64,000 nucleotides of DNA, taken from positions 1 to 64,000 of the forward strand of contig NZ_JBPAOH010000008.1 in NCBI RefSeq assembly GCF_050875635.1, given 5' to 3'. Source of the stretch: Hassallia sp050875635. Its GTDB lineage: Bacteria > Cyanobacteriota > Cyanobacteriia > Cyanobacteriales > Nostocaceae. The position numbers and the translations under genes are program-made. The notes below the pieces were generated by a model. It had not been told where the DNA came from, ran no database searches, and saw only the letters and a program-made list of their open reading frames with translations. Shown here one piece after another: positions 32,913 through 42,579 of this stretch. Within the stretch, counting starts at the first letter, position 1, and each line of letters opens with the position of its first letter.

Positions 32913-34163
32913 CTAGTTTTTCTCTTCTGTCACGCGCCAGCTAAGTTTGAGGTTAACCCAAAAATTCCAGATAGTAGCAATTGCAATCGCAATTAAGTTA
33001 GCGATGTAGCGATTAGGAATGAGGAAATTAAATACCAGATTCAACACCAGCACATTCAACACCAAACCAGCGAGGCAAATTATGTTGAATTTTAAAAAGC
33101 GCTTCAGGCGTTGACTCGATTTCTGCTGCTTCATGCTGACATCAGCAAAAGTCCAGGCATCATTCCATAAAAAATTGTTGAAAATCGCAATTTCACCAGC
33201 AATGATTTTGCTGCGAGTCAAAGCCCAAGCTAGGGTTGTTGGATCGCTCAACAAGTAAAGCACTGCCATATCCACAAATACTCCACTCAGTCCCACCAAT
33301 CCAAAGCGGAGGAACCGACCAATGGGAAAATCGATTTTTTGACTGAATTGTTTGACTCGTCCTGTCGCCAGCCTCAACCGCAATAAGTGACGTATGTAGT
33401 CTACATATTGCTTCCATGTGACTTTGCTTTCACCTTGCTTGCGCTCGCAAAATACATAACCTACTTCGGCAATCGAGCGCACTCTTCCCCGCCCAACTAC
33501 CTCCAAGAGAATTTTGTATCCTACTGGATTAAGTGTTACACCAGACAGCGCACTCCGACGCACCATAAAATAACCACTCATCGGATCGGAAATCCTGCCC
33601 AGTACACTTGGTAGAATAATCAATCCCAACACTTGAGCGCCACGGGACAAGAAACGCCTGACGACACTCCAACTACTGACCCCACCTCCTTCCACATTTC
33701 GGCTGGCTACTGCCAAGTCTGCTCCCTGTTGAATGCCACGTAAAAGTTGCGTCAACACTTCTGGAGGATGCTGCAAATCCCCATCAATTACTCCTAACAC
33801 ATTCCCCCTTGCTGCCTGCCACCCACGAATTACTGCCGAGGACAATCCTTTTTCCTGTTGCCGTCGCATCACCCGCAATTGGGGGTATTCACCCATAAGT
33901 GATTGTGCTACCTCCCAAGTGCGGTCTGGACTGTCATCGTCTACCACAATCAGTTCGTAGTCTTGTGGTATAAACTCATCAAGCACCTGACTCAATATCG
34001 TGACAATCTTCTCGATATTGTCACGTTCTTTGTAAGTTGGAATCACTAAAGAAAACTCGATGGATTGACTAATAACATCCGTCGTAGTATTCGGTGATAA
34101 TTCAGAAATCTCTAAACTCCCACATGGAACTGCTAATAATGAATCAGTTTTATTCTTACTCAT
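32913..34163 (-). CDS. Polyprenyl-phosphate glycosyltransferase (GT2) fused to GtrA
   Basis: The 416-residue protein has a dolichol-phosphate-mannose-synthase-like GT2 domain: FSLVIPTYKERDNIEKIV, the DxD region ELIVVDDDSPDRTWEV, and GVIDGDLQHPPEVL. A C-terminal GtrA membrane domain (from about residue 285) has four helices, RFLRFGLVGLSGVFVDMAVL being the first. It would make polyprenyl-phosphate-sugar and flip it, feeding the GT39-type enzyme encoded downstream. That functional link is an inference from family roles and gene order. Confidence 0.88.
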   Translation of the reverse strand: MSKNKTDSLLAVPCGSLEISELSPNTTTDVISQSIEFSLVIPTYKERDNIEKIVTILSQVLDEFIPQDYELIVVDDDSPDRTWEVAQSLMGEYPQLRVMRRQQEKGLSSAVIRGWQAARGNVLGVIDGDLQHPPEVLTQLLRGIQQGADLAVASRNVEGGGVSSWSVVRRFLSRGAQVLGLIILPSVLGRISDPMSGYFMVRRSALSGVTLNPVGYKILLEVVGRGRVRSIAEVGYVFCERKQGESKVTWKQYVDYIRHLLRLRLATGRVKQFSQKIDFPIGRFLRFGLVGLSGVFVDMAVLYLLSDPTTLAWALTRSKIIAGEIAIFNNFLWNDAWTFADVSMKQQKSSQRLKRFLKFNIICLAGLVLNVLVLNLVFNFLIPNRYIANLIAIAIATIWNFWVNLKLSWRVTEEKN

Positions 34164-34776
34164 TGATTTAAATCGGTACTAAGAGTTTCAAAAGTTTTCA
34201 GCTTGATTAATATATTGCCTAATAATCTACACAATCAACAGAACCTTTGTTCGTATCTGTCAAGTTGGAATATAGCAATCCTAAATTGAAGAAAGAGACA
34301 CTCTTGACAAGGGAGACAAGGGAGACACTCTTGACAAGGGGACAAGGGGACAAGGGGACAAGGAGACAAGGGAGACAAGGGAGACAAGGGAGACAAGGGA
34401 GACAAGGGGACAATTCTTTCTCCCCATCTCCTTGTCTCCCCATCTCCTTTTGATTAATATGTTGCCTAATAATCTACACAATCAACAGAACCTTTGTTCG
34501 TATCTGTCAAGTTGGAATATAGCAATCCTAAATTGAAGAAAGAGACACTCTTGACAAGGGAGACAAGGGAGACACTCTTGACAAGGGGACAAGGGGACAC
34601 TCTTGACAAGGGGACAAGGAGACAAGGAGACAAGGAGACAAGGGAGACAAGGGAGACAAGGGAGACACTCTTGACAAGGGGACAATTCTTTCTCCCCATC
34701 TCCTTGTCTCCCCATCTCCTTGTCTCCTTGTCTCCCCATCTCCCCATCTCCCCATCCCCGCATCCCCCCCTCTCCT
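34164..34776. repeat. Duplicated ~247-bp intergenic block with gacaaggga/ccccatct arrays
   Basis: tgattaatat(a/g)ttgcctaata recurs at 34204 and 34451, a 247-bp duplication of unique DNA plus array. Each copy ends in tandem gacaaggga/gacaagggg units and ctccccatct units. The second copy's array is longer. It separates the initiating sugar transferase from the GtrA gene. Many frames are open on both strands because the repeat lacks stop codons; none is supported. Confidence 0.87.
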
Positions 34777-36237
34777 TTAATAGGCGCCTGTCTTTTGCAG
34801 CACAACCCTAATAGTTTTCAGCAAAATTTTCAGATCGAGCCAAAGTGCCCAATTCTCAATGTAAGTAATATCTAATTTCACTCCTTCTTCAAAATTTTCG
34901 ATATCCGAACGACCAGAAACTTGCCACAATCCAGTGATACCGGGCAAAACTTCTTGTCGGATAAAATGCATAGTTTGAAACTTCTCTACATCTCGCAGAG
35001 GAAGAGGACGCGGACCAACTAAACTCATTTCTCCAAGTAAAACATTAAACAGTTGCGGCAATTCGTCCAAACTGTAACTACGTAGAAATTTACCAACTCG
35101 TGTGACGCGAGGATCATTTTTGAGTTTAAATAAAACACCATCCTTAATCTCATTCTTGGCTTCTAAGTCTGCTTGTAACTTTTCCGCATTTACTACCATT
35201 GTCCGGAATTTCCACATTTTGAATTTTTTACAATGCAGACCAATTCTATTTTGTTTGAAGAAAATTGGACCGGGAGAATCAAGCTTAATTAGTATGGCAA
35301 TAAACAAATAGATTGGTGACAGTAACGTTATCAGAATAATCGAACAGACAAGGTCAAAACATCGCTTTACCCAAAAATCACTGCCTGTAATAATTGGTGC
35401 TGGAATTGTCAGACAGGGAGTTTCACCTATCATCCAAAAAACCGATTTTGGATGATGAACTTCATTTTTTGTTGGGAGTATTTGTAGAATAATGCCGGCA
35501 CTATGAAAATGCCAGCAAACATATAAACGATTCTTGATTGCACTCCAAGAAACAAAAGCTTCGACTATACCTTCTTTGCGAAGATATTCAAATGTTGCTT
35601 TTCTGTTGGATCTATCTAGACAGCTAGAGTCAGATATTCCTTGTACAGCGTAGCATTTTTCTTTTTCTATTAACTGAATATGTTGTTGTTTATCTTCTGC
35701 ATCAGTGATCAGAAAAACAGGATAACGAACTGCTCCTTTTTCACGAACTACTTTAATCGCAACATCAATCCATAACCGAGATAGACAGACTAATGCTATA
35801 GAGAAAACCCAAAAGATTAAAAAAGTTGAGCGGGAAACATAAGTCTCTGGTTCGTAGAGAAAAGCAACTAGCAAAAGTAAACATTCTGACAGGGATATTG
35901 CTTGAATAAGACCAAGATAATTACGGCGATGTTTACCTGGGTGATAAAGTCCTTTAACTGCAATCACGCCTATTTCAACTGTAATAACTAACAATAAAAA
36001 AGACCTGTTTTGTGTCCAAGGAGATTGCAATGGAGTTCCATTAAATACAGCGAAGTTCCATGCCAAGCTTACAGAAATGATATCTAGCAAGATAAGTGTT
36101 ACTACCCTGATTAATCTTATAGATAATCCTTTCTGTATTCTTGTGCCTCTTGCTGACCTTAAGTCTGGTTGCAAATTTACAGCTGGTATAAATTTGGAAA
36201 ACATATTTTTTCTTGCCATTGTATTTTTACCGTTCAA
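34777..36237 (-). CDS. Polyprenyl glycosylphosphotransferase (WbaP/ExoY-like initiating enzyme)
   Basis: The 486-residue protein has an N-terminal membrane region (about residues 40-150, four to five helices), a central Rossmann-like CoA-binding-type domain, and a C-terminal bacterial sugar transferase domain. The latter starts KRCFDLVCSIILITLLSPIY, then DSPGPIFFKQNRIGLHCKKF, MWKFRTMV and LVGPRPLPLRDVEKFQ. It transfers a hexose-1-phosphate from its nucleotide sugar to undecaprenyl phosphate and so starts the repeat unit on the cytoplasmic face. The alternative start at residue 7 is possible. Confidence 0.9.
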   Translation of the reverse strand: MNGKNTMARKNMFSKFIPAVNLQPDLRSARGTRIQKGLSIRLIRVVTLILLDIISVSLAWNFAVFNGTPLQSPWTQNRSFLLLVITVEIGVIAVKGLYHPGKHRRNYLGLIQAISLSECLLLLVAFLYEPETYVSRSTFLIFWVFSIALVCLSRLWIDVAIKVVREKGAVRYPVFLITDAEDKQQHIQLIEKEKCYAVQGISDSSCLDRSNRKATFEYLRKEGIVEAFVSWSAIKNRLYVCWHFHSAGIILQILPTKNEVHHPKSVFWMIGETPCLTIPAPIITGSDFWVKRCFDLVCSIILITLLSPIYLFIAILIKLDSPGPIFFKQNRIGLHCKKFKMWKFRTMVVNAEKLQADLEAKNEIKDGVLFKLKNDPRVTRVGKFLRSYSLDELPQLFNVLLGEMSLVGPRPLPLRDVEKFQTMHFIRQEVLPGITGLWQVSGRSDIENFEEGVKLDITYIENWALWLDLKILLKTIRVVLQKTGAY

Positions 36238-36462
36238 TAGATTTTTGAGTCTCTACGAGTGAACGCCATTCGGTATTATGTATTATTAAATGGCGATTAA
36301 ACATCGTTCAATCCTAAATTCAATACCATAACACCGGAATGTTAACACTCATATTTTCATATTTTTTATATCTCAAATAATAGAATTTAAAAGAGACAAC
36401 TTTGTCAGTTGTATATATACACCACTACTAAAAATTCTCAGGTTAGTAATGGGTAAAATTTC

Positions 36463-37254
36463 TCATTCATACTTGGACAATCCTATTTTTTGCCTGAGCA
36501 CCAGCCAGATGAAGAGAGGATTACCTACGATGTAGCGCTTCCATAAACGTTGAGGCTCAACAAGCAAGCGAAAGAACCATTCTAGACCAGATTTTTGCAT
36601 TAAAGTTGGTGCCCGTTTCACCATGTTGGCGACTAGTTCAAAGCTCACCCCAATCCCAATTGAAATTGGTACTTTCAGTTCCTGATAATTACTATAAATC
36701 CAGTATTCTTGCTTAGGAGCACCCAACCCAACAAAGAGAATGTGAGGTTTTGCTGACTGAATTTTAGAGTTTATCAGTGCCAGTTCTTTTGGCTTTGACT
36801 CAAAACCGTAAGGGGGACAGTGAGTACCTACAACTTTCAGGTTTGGATGTCTTAACTGAAGGATTTCTTTTGCTTTTTGTGCAGCTCCAGGACGACCTCC
36901 TAGTAAAAATATTTTCAGGTCTTTCTCTGCGGCGATCGCACACAACTGTTCAAATAAATCTGTACCATTAACCCTACCTTTTAGAGGTGTCTGCAAAAAT
37001 TTAGCTGCCCATAGCAAGGAAACTCCGTCTGGTACTACTAAAAAAGCTTGACGATAAATTTCTTGAAAACGAGTATCTTTCTGTAGAGTCAAAATATGTT
37101 GTGCATTAGGAGTTACAACGTACTCTGGCTCTTTGTTGTCAATGGCATATTCTATAATGCGTTTCACCACTTCGTCAAAACTGTATCGGTCAATTCTGAC
37201 ACCACAAATATTTATTCTCATTGGATACCTGGGATTTTTTGGAATTACACTCAT
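36463..37254 (-). CDS. WecG/TagA/CpsF-family glycosyltransferase (GT26)
   Basis: This 263-residue protein has typical GT26 motifs: YVVTPNAQHILTLQKDTRFQ, LVVPDGVSLLWAAKFL, IFLLGGRPGAAQKAKEIL and HILFVGLGAPKQEYWI. The C-terminal basic amphipathic stretch, EWFFRLLVEPQRLWKRYIVG, associates with the membrane. Family members add the second sugar (ManNAc or glucose type) to the lipid-linked sugar. It would act directly after the sugar transferase encoded next downstream. A start at residue 12 (MRINICGVRID) fits family length nearly as well. Confidence 0.9.
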   Translation of the reverse strand: MSVIPKNPRYPMRINICGVRIDRYSFDEVVKRIIEYAIDNKEPEYVVTPNAQHILTLQKDTRFQEIYRQAFLVVPDGVSLLWAAKFLQTPLKGRVNGTDLFEQLCAIAAEKDLKIFLLGGRPGAAQKAKEILQLRHPNLKVVGTHCPPYGFESKPKELALINSKIQSAKPHILFVGLGAPKQEYWIYSNYQELKVPISIGIGVSFELVANMVKRAPTLMQKSGLEWFFRLLVEPQRLWKRYIVGNPLFIWLVLRQKIGLSKYE

Positions 37255-37347
37255 GACAGCTTTCAGTTTTCTACTACTTAAGATTTTTCTGAAGTACGCA
37301 AATCTTATGCGGATTCATGAAGAGGGGGAACCCTTTCCCCCTCTTTT

Positions 37348-38457
37348 TCATCTTTTCTTTGGAGTTGATGGCAAAGAAAATGAGCGGTTGTTTACACTCT
37401 CAAATGTAGAAAGTAGTTTTGAAACCAAAGCTTGATTGAAACTATTATGATTAAATTGGTTAAGTACCAGTTCATAACCTCGCTGTGCCTGGATTTCAGT
37501 TTTTTGAGGTTCGTTTAAGAGCTTGACAATTGTTTGCTTTAACCCATTAGAATCGCCGGTATTAACACCAGTAACGATACCCGAATTAATCAGTTCACCA
37601 ATAATTCCCGACGAACGAGTTATGACTACAGGTCGCCGACAAGCCATCGCTTCAAACATTGTGGTCAGTCCGGCTTGATAGTTATTCTCAAACATAGTGA
37701 TGACAACTAAGTCGGAATCGCGATAAAGCTGCACCAATTCACACCAGTCATAAAAGCCATGTGACATGTTATTGGGTATGATTTTCGGGAATGTCTTTTT
37801 TTGTGCGATCGCGTTACGAGAAAAAGCGCAAATCTTCACATCAACATTCAAATCTTCAGTAGCAGCAGCCAAAGTTCGATAATCTCGCTTTTCCATACCT
37901 CCACTTGCAATCACCGGACGCAACTTTTTATGTGAGGAAAGTCCGGGTGTAAAGAAGGATGTGTCTATAGGTGGTGACGAAAGTAGATAAATACGGTTCT
38001 CTGGTAAGCCTAAGTAGTTGCGAAGAAATTCAGCTTGCGAAGTAAAACCTGTCACAAATAAATCAATCCGATTTGCTACGTCAAACAGCTTCGACGCTAA
38101 ACGACCACGAGGTCGGTTGATATTGTGAATAAATACAACAATTTTAGGTCGATTGTGTTTAGCACCACAAAGCGTAGCAATTGTAAAACCCAGGTCTTCG
38201 CCATCACAATATATGACATCATCCTCCTGAAGCTGCAAGGATAGCTTGCGTGCTAAAGCCCAGTGTTGGGGACGACCTACAATTTTGGCAAGCATTTTAT
38301 CTGTGGGCAAAACTAAATCTGCTGTCGGTTGATGAACTTTTGCCCCTAAAAGCTGACTCATTTCCCACATTATGTGTGAGGGACATTTTCCTGATTGAGC
38401 ATTTTGGGCAATAGCTTCTAAGTCAGATGGAGTATTTAAAGCTATGTGATATTTCAA
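37348..38457 (-). CDS. GT4-like glycosyltransferase
   Basis: The 369-residue protein has a GT-B fold pattern: an N-terminal domain with IMWEMSQLLGAKVH, a central hinge around RPVIASGGMEKRDYRTL, and the donor-binding motif QAGLTTMFEAMACRRPVVIT with the family E-x7-E variant. GVNTGDSNGLKQTIVKLL follows. It would transfer a sugar from a nucleotide donor to the growing lipid-linked unit. Specificity is unknown. Confidence 0.82.
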   Translation of the reverse strand: MKYHIALNTPSDLEAIAQNAQSGKCPSHIMWEMSQLLGAKVHQPTADLVLPTDKMLAKIVGRPQHWALARKLSLQLQEDDVIYCDGEDLGFTIATLCGAKHNRPKIVVFIHNINRPRGRLASKLFDVANRIDLFVTGFTSQAEFLRNYLGLPENRIYLLSSPPIDTSFFTPGLSSHKKLRPVIASGGMEKRDYRTLAAATEDLNVDVKICAFSRNAIAQKKTFPKIIPNNMSHGFYDWCELVQLYRDSDLVVITMFENNYQAGLTTMFEAMACRRPVVITRSSGIIGELINSGIVTGVNTGDSNGLKQTIVKLLNEPQKTEIQAQRGYELVLNQFNHNSFNQALVSKLLSTFESVNNRSFSLPSTPKKR

Positions 38458-38562
38458 GACATTCTCCTGATTATAATTGTGTCAAAATTGAAGTATTAAT
38501 GAGCCTCAGATACCAGACGCACCACAGACAAATCAGAAAAAGACTCATGATTTTTGTATTAG

Positions 38563-39903
38563 CTAAAGTAATGATTGAATTGGTAGTCCAAACCCTAAAC
38601 TATAGCGAGTTAATAAACATAAAGTAAGTACGACCATAAAAAAAACAGTGGCTTGAACGTCTTGAGTAAAACAAAAAAGTTTTTCTTGCCAGAGTCCATA
38701 AAGATTGACTATGTACAAAGGTAAATCGCTGAATGCAATCACGATAATTGCTCCTAATGTTCCAAAGCTGTAATATGCCAGAGGTACACCCAGAAGAATA
38801 ATGCCAAATCGAGCAAAATTACTTTGCGCTGAATATAAAGGTTTGCTAATAGCTAAAAGAGCAGGACTGATAGTATAAAATAACAGAGAAAACCAAATGC
38901 CACTGCACAAAATTGGCATCATCCAAGTCGCATCAGCATATCTTTCGTCGTACAGGACAGCGACAAGGAAATCGCCAATTGTAGTCAGAAATGCTAATCC
39001 AATCGCAGTTCCTAACAATATCAACCGTCGTTGGCGAATAATTTTCTCTCTTAAAGTTGCTCTTGGTAAGTCAGCTTGCTGGGAAATTGTCGGAAAAATG
39101 ACTTTATAGCTAAGTTGTTTAATAACTTCTCTGGGTATGCTTGCTAAGGTATAAGCTACTGTGTAAACGCCTAACATTTTAAATGAGAGAATTTTAGCTA
39201 AAACTAGGCGATCGGCTTGTTCAGCAGCAAACATCAGTGTGGATGCGATAAACATCCATCTACCGAAGGAGAGAATTTCTTTGACAGCTTCCGGTTCCCA
39301 TGTAAAACGGTGAGTAGATTTTGGTATTAACCAATAGCTACTAACTAATTTGTATATTGGTCCCACCACCGAGCCAATAGCTAAAGTCCAGATATTTGGA
39401 TAGAACCAAACTAATATACATAATGTAGACAAATAACAAGCTTGCAACGCTAATTCATATAAAGAAAGCTTACCCAGTTCCATGCGACGATGGAGAGTAT
39501 GTACGTTAGTAGAACTAAATCCGTCAACAACACAGAAAAATATAGCAATAGGAATTAACAATACTAGACGTTCATCGTTATAGAATTTTGCAGCGGGAAA
39601 GCTAAGAAGTAAGCAAACAATCCAAATGACTACACCACGAATTATTTGTAAAGTCCAAGCAGTATTTAAGAAAACAGGATCGTCACCTCGTTTACTATTA
39701 ATTATATTTTGAGCAATACCAATGTCCGAAAAGAGTTCTAAACCAACTCTCAAGGTAGTTACTAAAGCCATCAAACCAAAATATTCTGGTTTTAACAAGC
39801 GAGTCAAAATCAAATTATTGCCAAACCGGAGGATTTGAATACCTCCGAAACCAATAATTGTCCAGATTGCGCCACGGATGGCTAGCCTTTTTAAAGATGA
39901 CAT
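38563..39903 (-). CDS. Polysaccharide flippase (Wzx-type, MOP superfamily)
   Basis: This 446-residue membrane protein has about twelve helices and the family start AIWTIIGFGGIQILRFGNNL, followed by LILTRLLKPEYFGLMALVTT, typical of oligosaccharide flippases. It would move the lipid-linked repeat unit to the periplasmic face. Its place in the cluster with the Wzy-like and Wzc-like genes supports this role. There is no sign of truncation. A G-rich heptamer tract (39905-39950) lies just upstream of its start. Confidence 0.9.
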   Translation of the reverse strand: MSSLKRLAIRGAIWTIIGFGGIQILRFGNNLILTRLLKPEYFGLMALVTTLRVGLELFSDIGIAQNIINSKRGDDPVFLNTAWTLQIIRGVVIWIVCLLLSFPAAKFYNDERLVLLIPIAIFFCVVDGFSSTNVHTLHRRMELGKLSLYELALQACYLSTLCILVWFYPNIWTLAIGSVVGPIYKLVSSYWLIPKSTHRFTWEPEAVKEILSFGRWMFIASTLMFAAEQADRLVLAKILSFKMLGVYTVAYTLASIPREVIKQLSYKVIFPTISQQADLPRATLREKIIRQRRLILLGTAIGLAFLTTIGDFLVAVLYDERYADATWMMPILCSGIWFSLLFYTISPALLAISKPLYSAQSNFARFGIILLGVPLAYYSFGTLGAIIVIAFSDLPLYIVNLYGLWQEKLFCFTQDVQATVFFMVVLTLCLLTRYSLGFGLPIQSLL

Positions 39904-39904
39904 T

Positions 39905-39950
39905 TGGAAATGGGGAGTGGGGAGTGGGGAGTGGGGAATGGGGAATGGGT
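39905..39950. repeat. Short heptamer array (ggggagt)
   Basis: Five to six copies of ggggagt/ggggaat end directly at the flippase start codon side; no ribosome-binding site other than the G-rich repeat itself is visible for that gene. Confidence 0.75.
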
Positions 39951-40108
39951 GATAGTTTTATATAATTATCAATTTTTCCAGTGACTAATCATGTATATTT
40001 TCAAATTAACCTAACAAGATTTATCAATTTTGTAGAGCAAATGATGCCCATCTGAAAGCACAAAATGACCATACTTAATAAAAAAAAATTGTAAGATTAT
40101 TAATGGTT

Positions 40109-41386
40109 TCAATTTTTTACTACCTCTTGTTTGGTTAATAAAAGCAAGTTTTCTTGATAATCGGGACGAATAGATTCGATTTTTCCTTTTAATGAACTTG
40201 TCATTAGAGAATGCAGCCGTGCAACTTCATAATGTATGTTGAAATCTTTCTCTACTTTGGCTCTACCTGCTATGCCAAATGCTGCGCGAAGTTTATAGTC
40301 AGTCAGCAATTTTTCGATGCAATTAACTAAGGAAATAGCATCTGCGGGTGGAACTAAATAACCGTTCACGTTATTTTCTACTAACTCGCTGACTCCAGCA
40401 ATTTGAGTAGCTACTACTGGTACACCTGCTGCCATTGCTTCCATCAACACTACTGGTATTCCTTCTGCAAAGCTGGACATCACAAAAATATCGGTTTGCT
40501 GAAAATATTCGCGTACTTCAGTTTGGGATTTATAACCGACGTAATTTACATTTTCAGTTAATTCCCATTGAGTAGTTATTTGTTTCAACTTTTCTCGGTC
40601 GGGACCGTCACCGACAACTGTTAAGAGAATATCTGGATGTGTTTGTTTTAAGATTGCCAAACTTTCTAGTAAGATTGGTAAACCTTTTGCTACAGCCAAT
40701 CGTCCGACAAAAAGCAAGCGTTTGGAGTGCATGTTGTGAGAAACAACATCAAATAAAGCTGGGTCAATACCGCAATGAATGATATGCATTTGATTCCACT
40801 TTTCAATAGGTGCAAATATCATTCCTTGACTGCGTGCATAGTTGCTAATACAAGAAACAAATAGCGATCGCCTAATCTTTTCGTCTAGTCGCCATTGATA
40901 CCCTCTCATAAATATATACGGTCCGTGCAAAGTAAAGCTATATGTAAAACCCCCAATGGAAGCAGCTAACATCGCCACAGTCCCACTAGCTTCGGCAATG
41001 TGGTTATGTAAATGTACTATCTGCCTTTGTTTGATTTGTTGAGCAAGAATACCCGCTTCGATAAAGTAGAACAATTGATACAAAAAACCCAAAAATCCTG
41101 GTTGGCTGGTTGACCATGCAAGCTTGATTGTTTGTAGATATCTTTTGGGAGAAGCAAGCAGTAAGCTGAGGTGCGCTAGCAGTAGGTTGATGAGATTGTT
41201 TTGAAGAATGTAGAAAGTGCGATCGCGTTCTTGTTTCTGTTCCACTCCAACCATGTGTTCATCCCCTGGACAGCGAACCGAAAACGTGTGTACGTCCACA
41301 CCCATTTGCCGCAAAGTTGTTACTTCTCTAGAGATGAAAGTATCTGTCGCTCTCGGATATTCTCCAGTTAGGTAGGCAATACGCAT
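40109..41386 (-). CDS. GT4 glycosyltransferase
   Basis: The 425-residue GT-B protein starts MRIAYLTGEYPRATDTFISR. It has HNHIAEASGTVAMLAASIGG in the acceptor domain. The donor domain has RLLFVGRLAVAKGLPILLES, FVMSSFAEGIPVVLMEAMAA and GVPVVATQIAGVSEL, which includes the E-x7-E motif. It is a retaining glycosyltransferase of the WcaL/colanic-acid type, consistent with exopolysaccharide assembly. Confidence 0.88.
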   Translation of the reverse strand: MRIAYLTGEYPRATDTFISREVTTLRQMGVDVHTFSVRCPGDEHMVGVEQKQERDRTFYILQNNLINLLLAHLSLLLASPKRYLQTIKLAWSTSQPGFLGFLYQLFYFIEAGILAQQIKQRQIVHLHNHIAEASGTVAMLAASIGGFTYSFTLHGPYIFMRGYQWRLDEKIRRSLFVSCISNYARSQGMIFAPIEKWNQMHIIHCGIDPALFDVVSHNMHSKRLLFVGRLAVAKGLPILLESLAILKQTHPDILLTVVGDGPDREKLKQITTQWELTENVNYVGYKSQTEVREYFQQTDIFVMSSFAEGIPVVLMEAMAAGVPVVATQIAGVSELVENNVNGYLVPPADAISLVNCIEKLLTDYKLRAAFGIAGRAKVEKDFNIHYEVARLHSLMTSSLKGKIESIRPDYQENLLLLTKQEVVKN

Positions 41387-41471
41387 AGATAAACTAAAGA
41401 TTAATTGGTAATGGGTAATAGGAAAAAACTATCGAACCTGATATAAGTACAGACGTTCCATTGTCACGTCT

Positions 41472-42575
41472 CTACACAAGCTTGATTTTTTGACTCAAGC
41501 GGATAGATGGTTTCTCTACCAATTGCCACATCAGAGCGGCAAAGCCGACACTCACAAAGATTCCTAGTAGTAAGCAAAACGCTTCGCTTAAAGCATTACG
41601 GTTAAGCAGCTTAATCCCCAGGAAAAATACTGCTCCATAGATGGGAGTATGGGTCAGATACAGACTGTAAGAAATATGACCGAGAAATTGTAGCCATCGC
41701 CACTTTAACCAAACTTCCATGTAATTGGCTCGTCCGACTTGTAATAGGAGTATGGCGACAATCGCAGAGACGATTGAAAATGTTGTTGAATTTATAGCTC
41801 CAGCAGTCAGCAAAAGCGCCGAATAAAAGTAAAAGTAGATTGGCTTTAACTTATCGCGCCATGACCAATAGGCAAAGACCCCTAGCAGAAATGCGTACCA
41901 TAACGGTAAAAATATGATTGATCTGCCAGTATTTTCAAACACACCCATAGGAAAGAGAGCGGCGGCTAGGGCAACAGGAACAAACACAATTGCTCGACTA
42001 AAGCGCAAATTTCGCGAATAATTAAGCCACTGTGCTAGTCCTAATAGCGCACAAAAGACTAAATAGAACTGTATTTCTATAGATAATGTCCAGTAAACTT
42101 CGTTGATGTGTCCGAGTCGAAAAATGTCTTGTAAATAGAATAGATGTGCTAACAACCTCTGAAAAGATAGAGGCTGTTTACCTGGGGCAAACGCCTCACC
42201 TTTGACATACGAAGATAAAAGTAAAAAACCTAAAGTTACGACTATTGAGACGTAATATGGTGGAGTGAGTCGGGCAAAACGACGCAGACTGAAACGTCCA
42301 AAATAGGCTAAGTTAATACGAGCCTTACGTAGCGAATGTGCAATCACAAAACCGCTGAGGACAAAGAAGATGGGTACACCAAAGCTACCCCAGTCAAAGA
42401 CGACAGCTACAAACCAGTCGGGTAAGACGCTGGTTAATAGATCAAGACGCCCGTCTAAGGGAGCATGAAACAAAATTACCCATAAGGCTGCAATGCCACG
42501 TAGCGCATCGACAAAATAGAAATGGACTTTGGGTGACTTAATGACTGAAGTTGTCGATGAGGCTTTGAGATCCAT
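41472..42575 (-). CDS. Acyltransferase family 3 membrane protein
   Basis: This 367-residue protein has about ten membrane helices and the family signature FVDALRGIAALWVILFHAPL with its catalytic His. FVLSGFVIAHSLRKARI follows, then SIEIQFYLVF. Members O-acetylate sugars of surface polysaccharides. It is separated by 4 bases from the epimerase gene upstream, indicating an operon. Acetyl as the donor group is likely but not shown. Confidence 0.88.
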   Translation of the reverse strand: MDLKASSTTSVIKSPKVHFYFVDALRGIAALWVILFHAPLDGRLDLLTSVLPDWFVAVVFDWGSFGVPIFFVLSGFVIAHSLRKARINLAYFGRFSLRRFARLTPPYYVSIVVTLGFLLLSSYVKGEAFAPGKQPLSFQRLLAHLFYLQDIFRLGHINEVYWTLSIEIQFYLVFCALLGLAQWLNYSRNLRFSRAIVFVPVALAAALFPMGVFENTGRSIIFLPLWYAFLLGVFAYWSWRDKLKPIYFYFYSALLLTAGAINSTTFSIVSAIVAILLLQVGRANYMEVWLKWRWLQFLGHISYSLYLTHTPIYGAVFFLGIKLLNRNALSEAFCLLLGIFVSVGFAALMWQLVEKPSIRLSQKIKLV

Positions 42576-42579
42576 ACAT

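Noticed and set aside
34219..34811. Multiple frames rich in LVSLVSL or TRETRET
   Set aside because: Translations of gacaaggga tandem repeats; same peptides appear in both copies of the duplicated block and in several frames.
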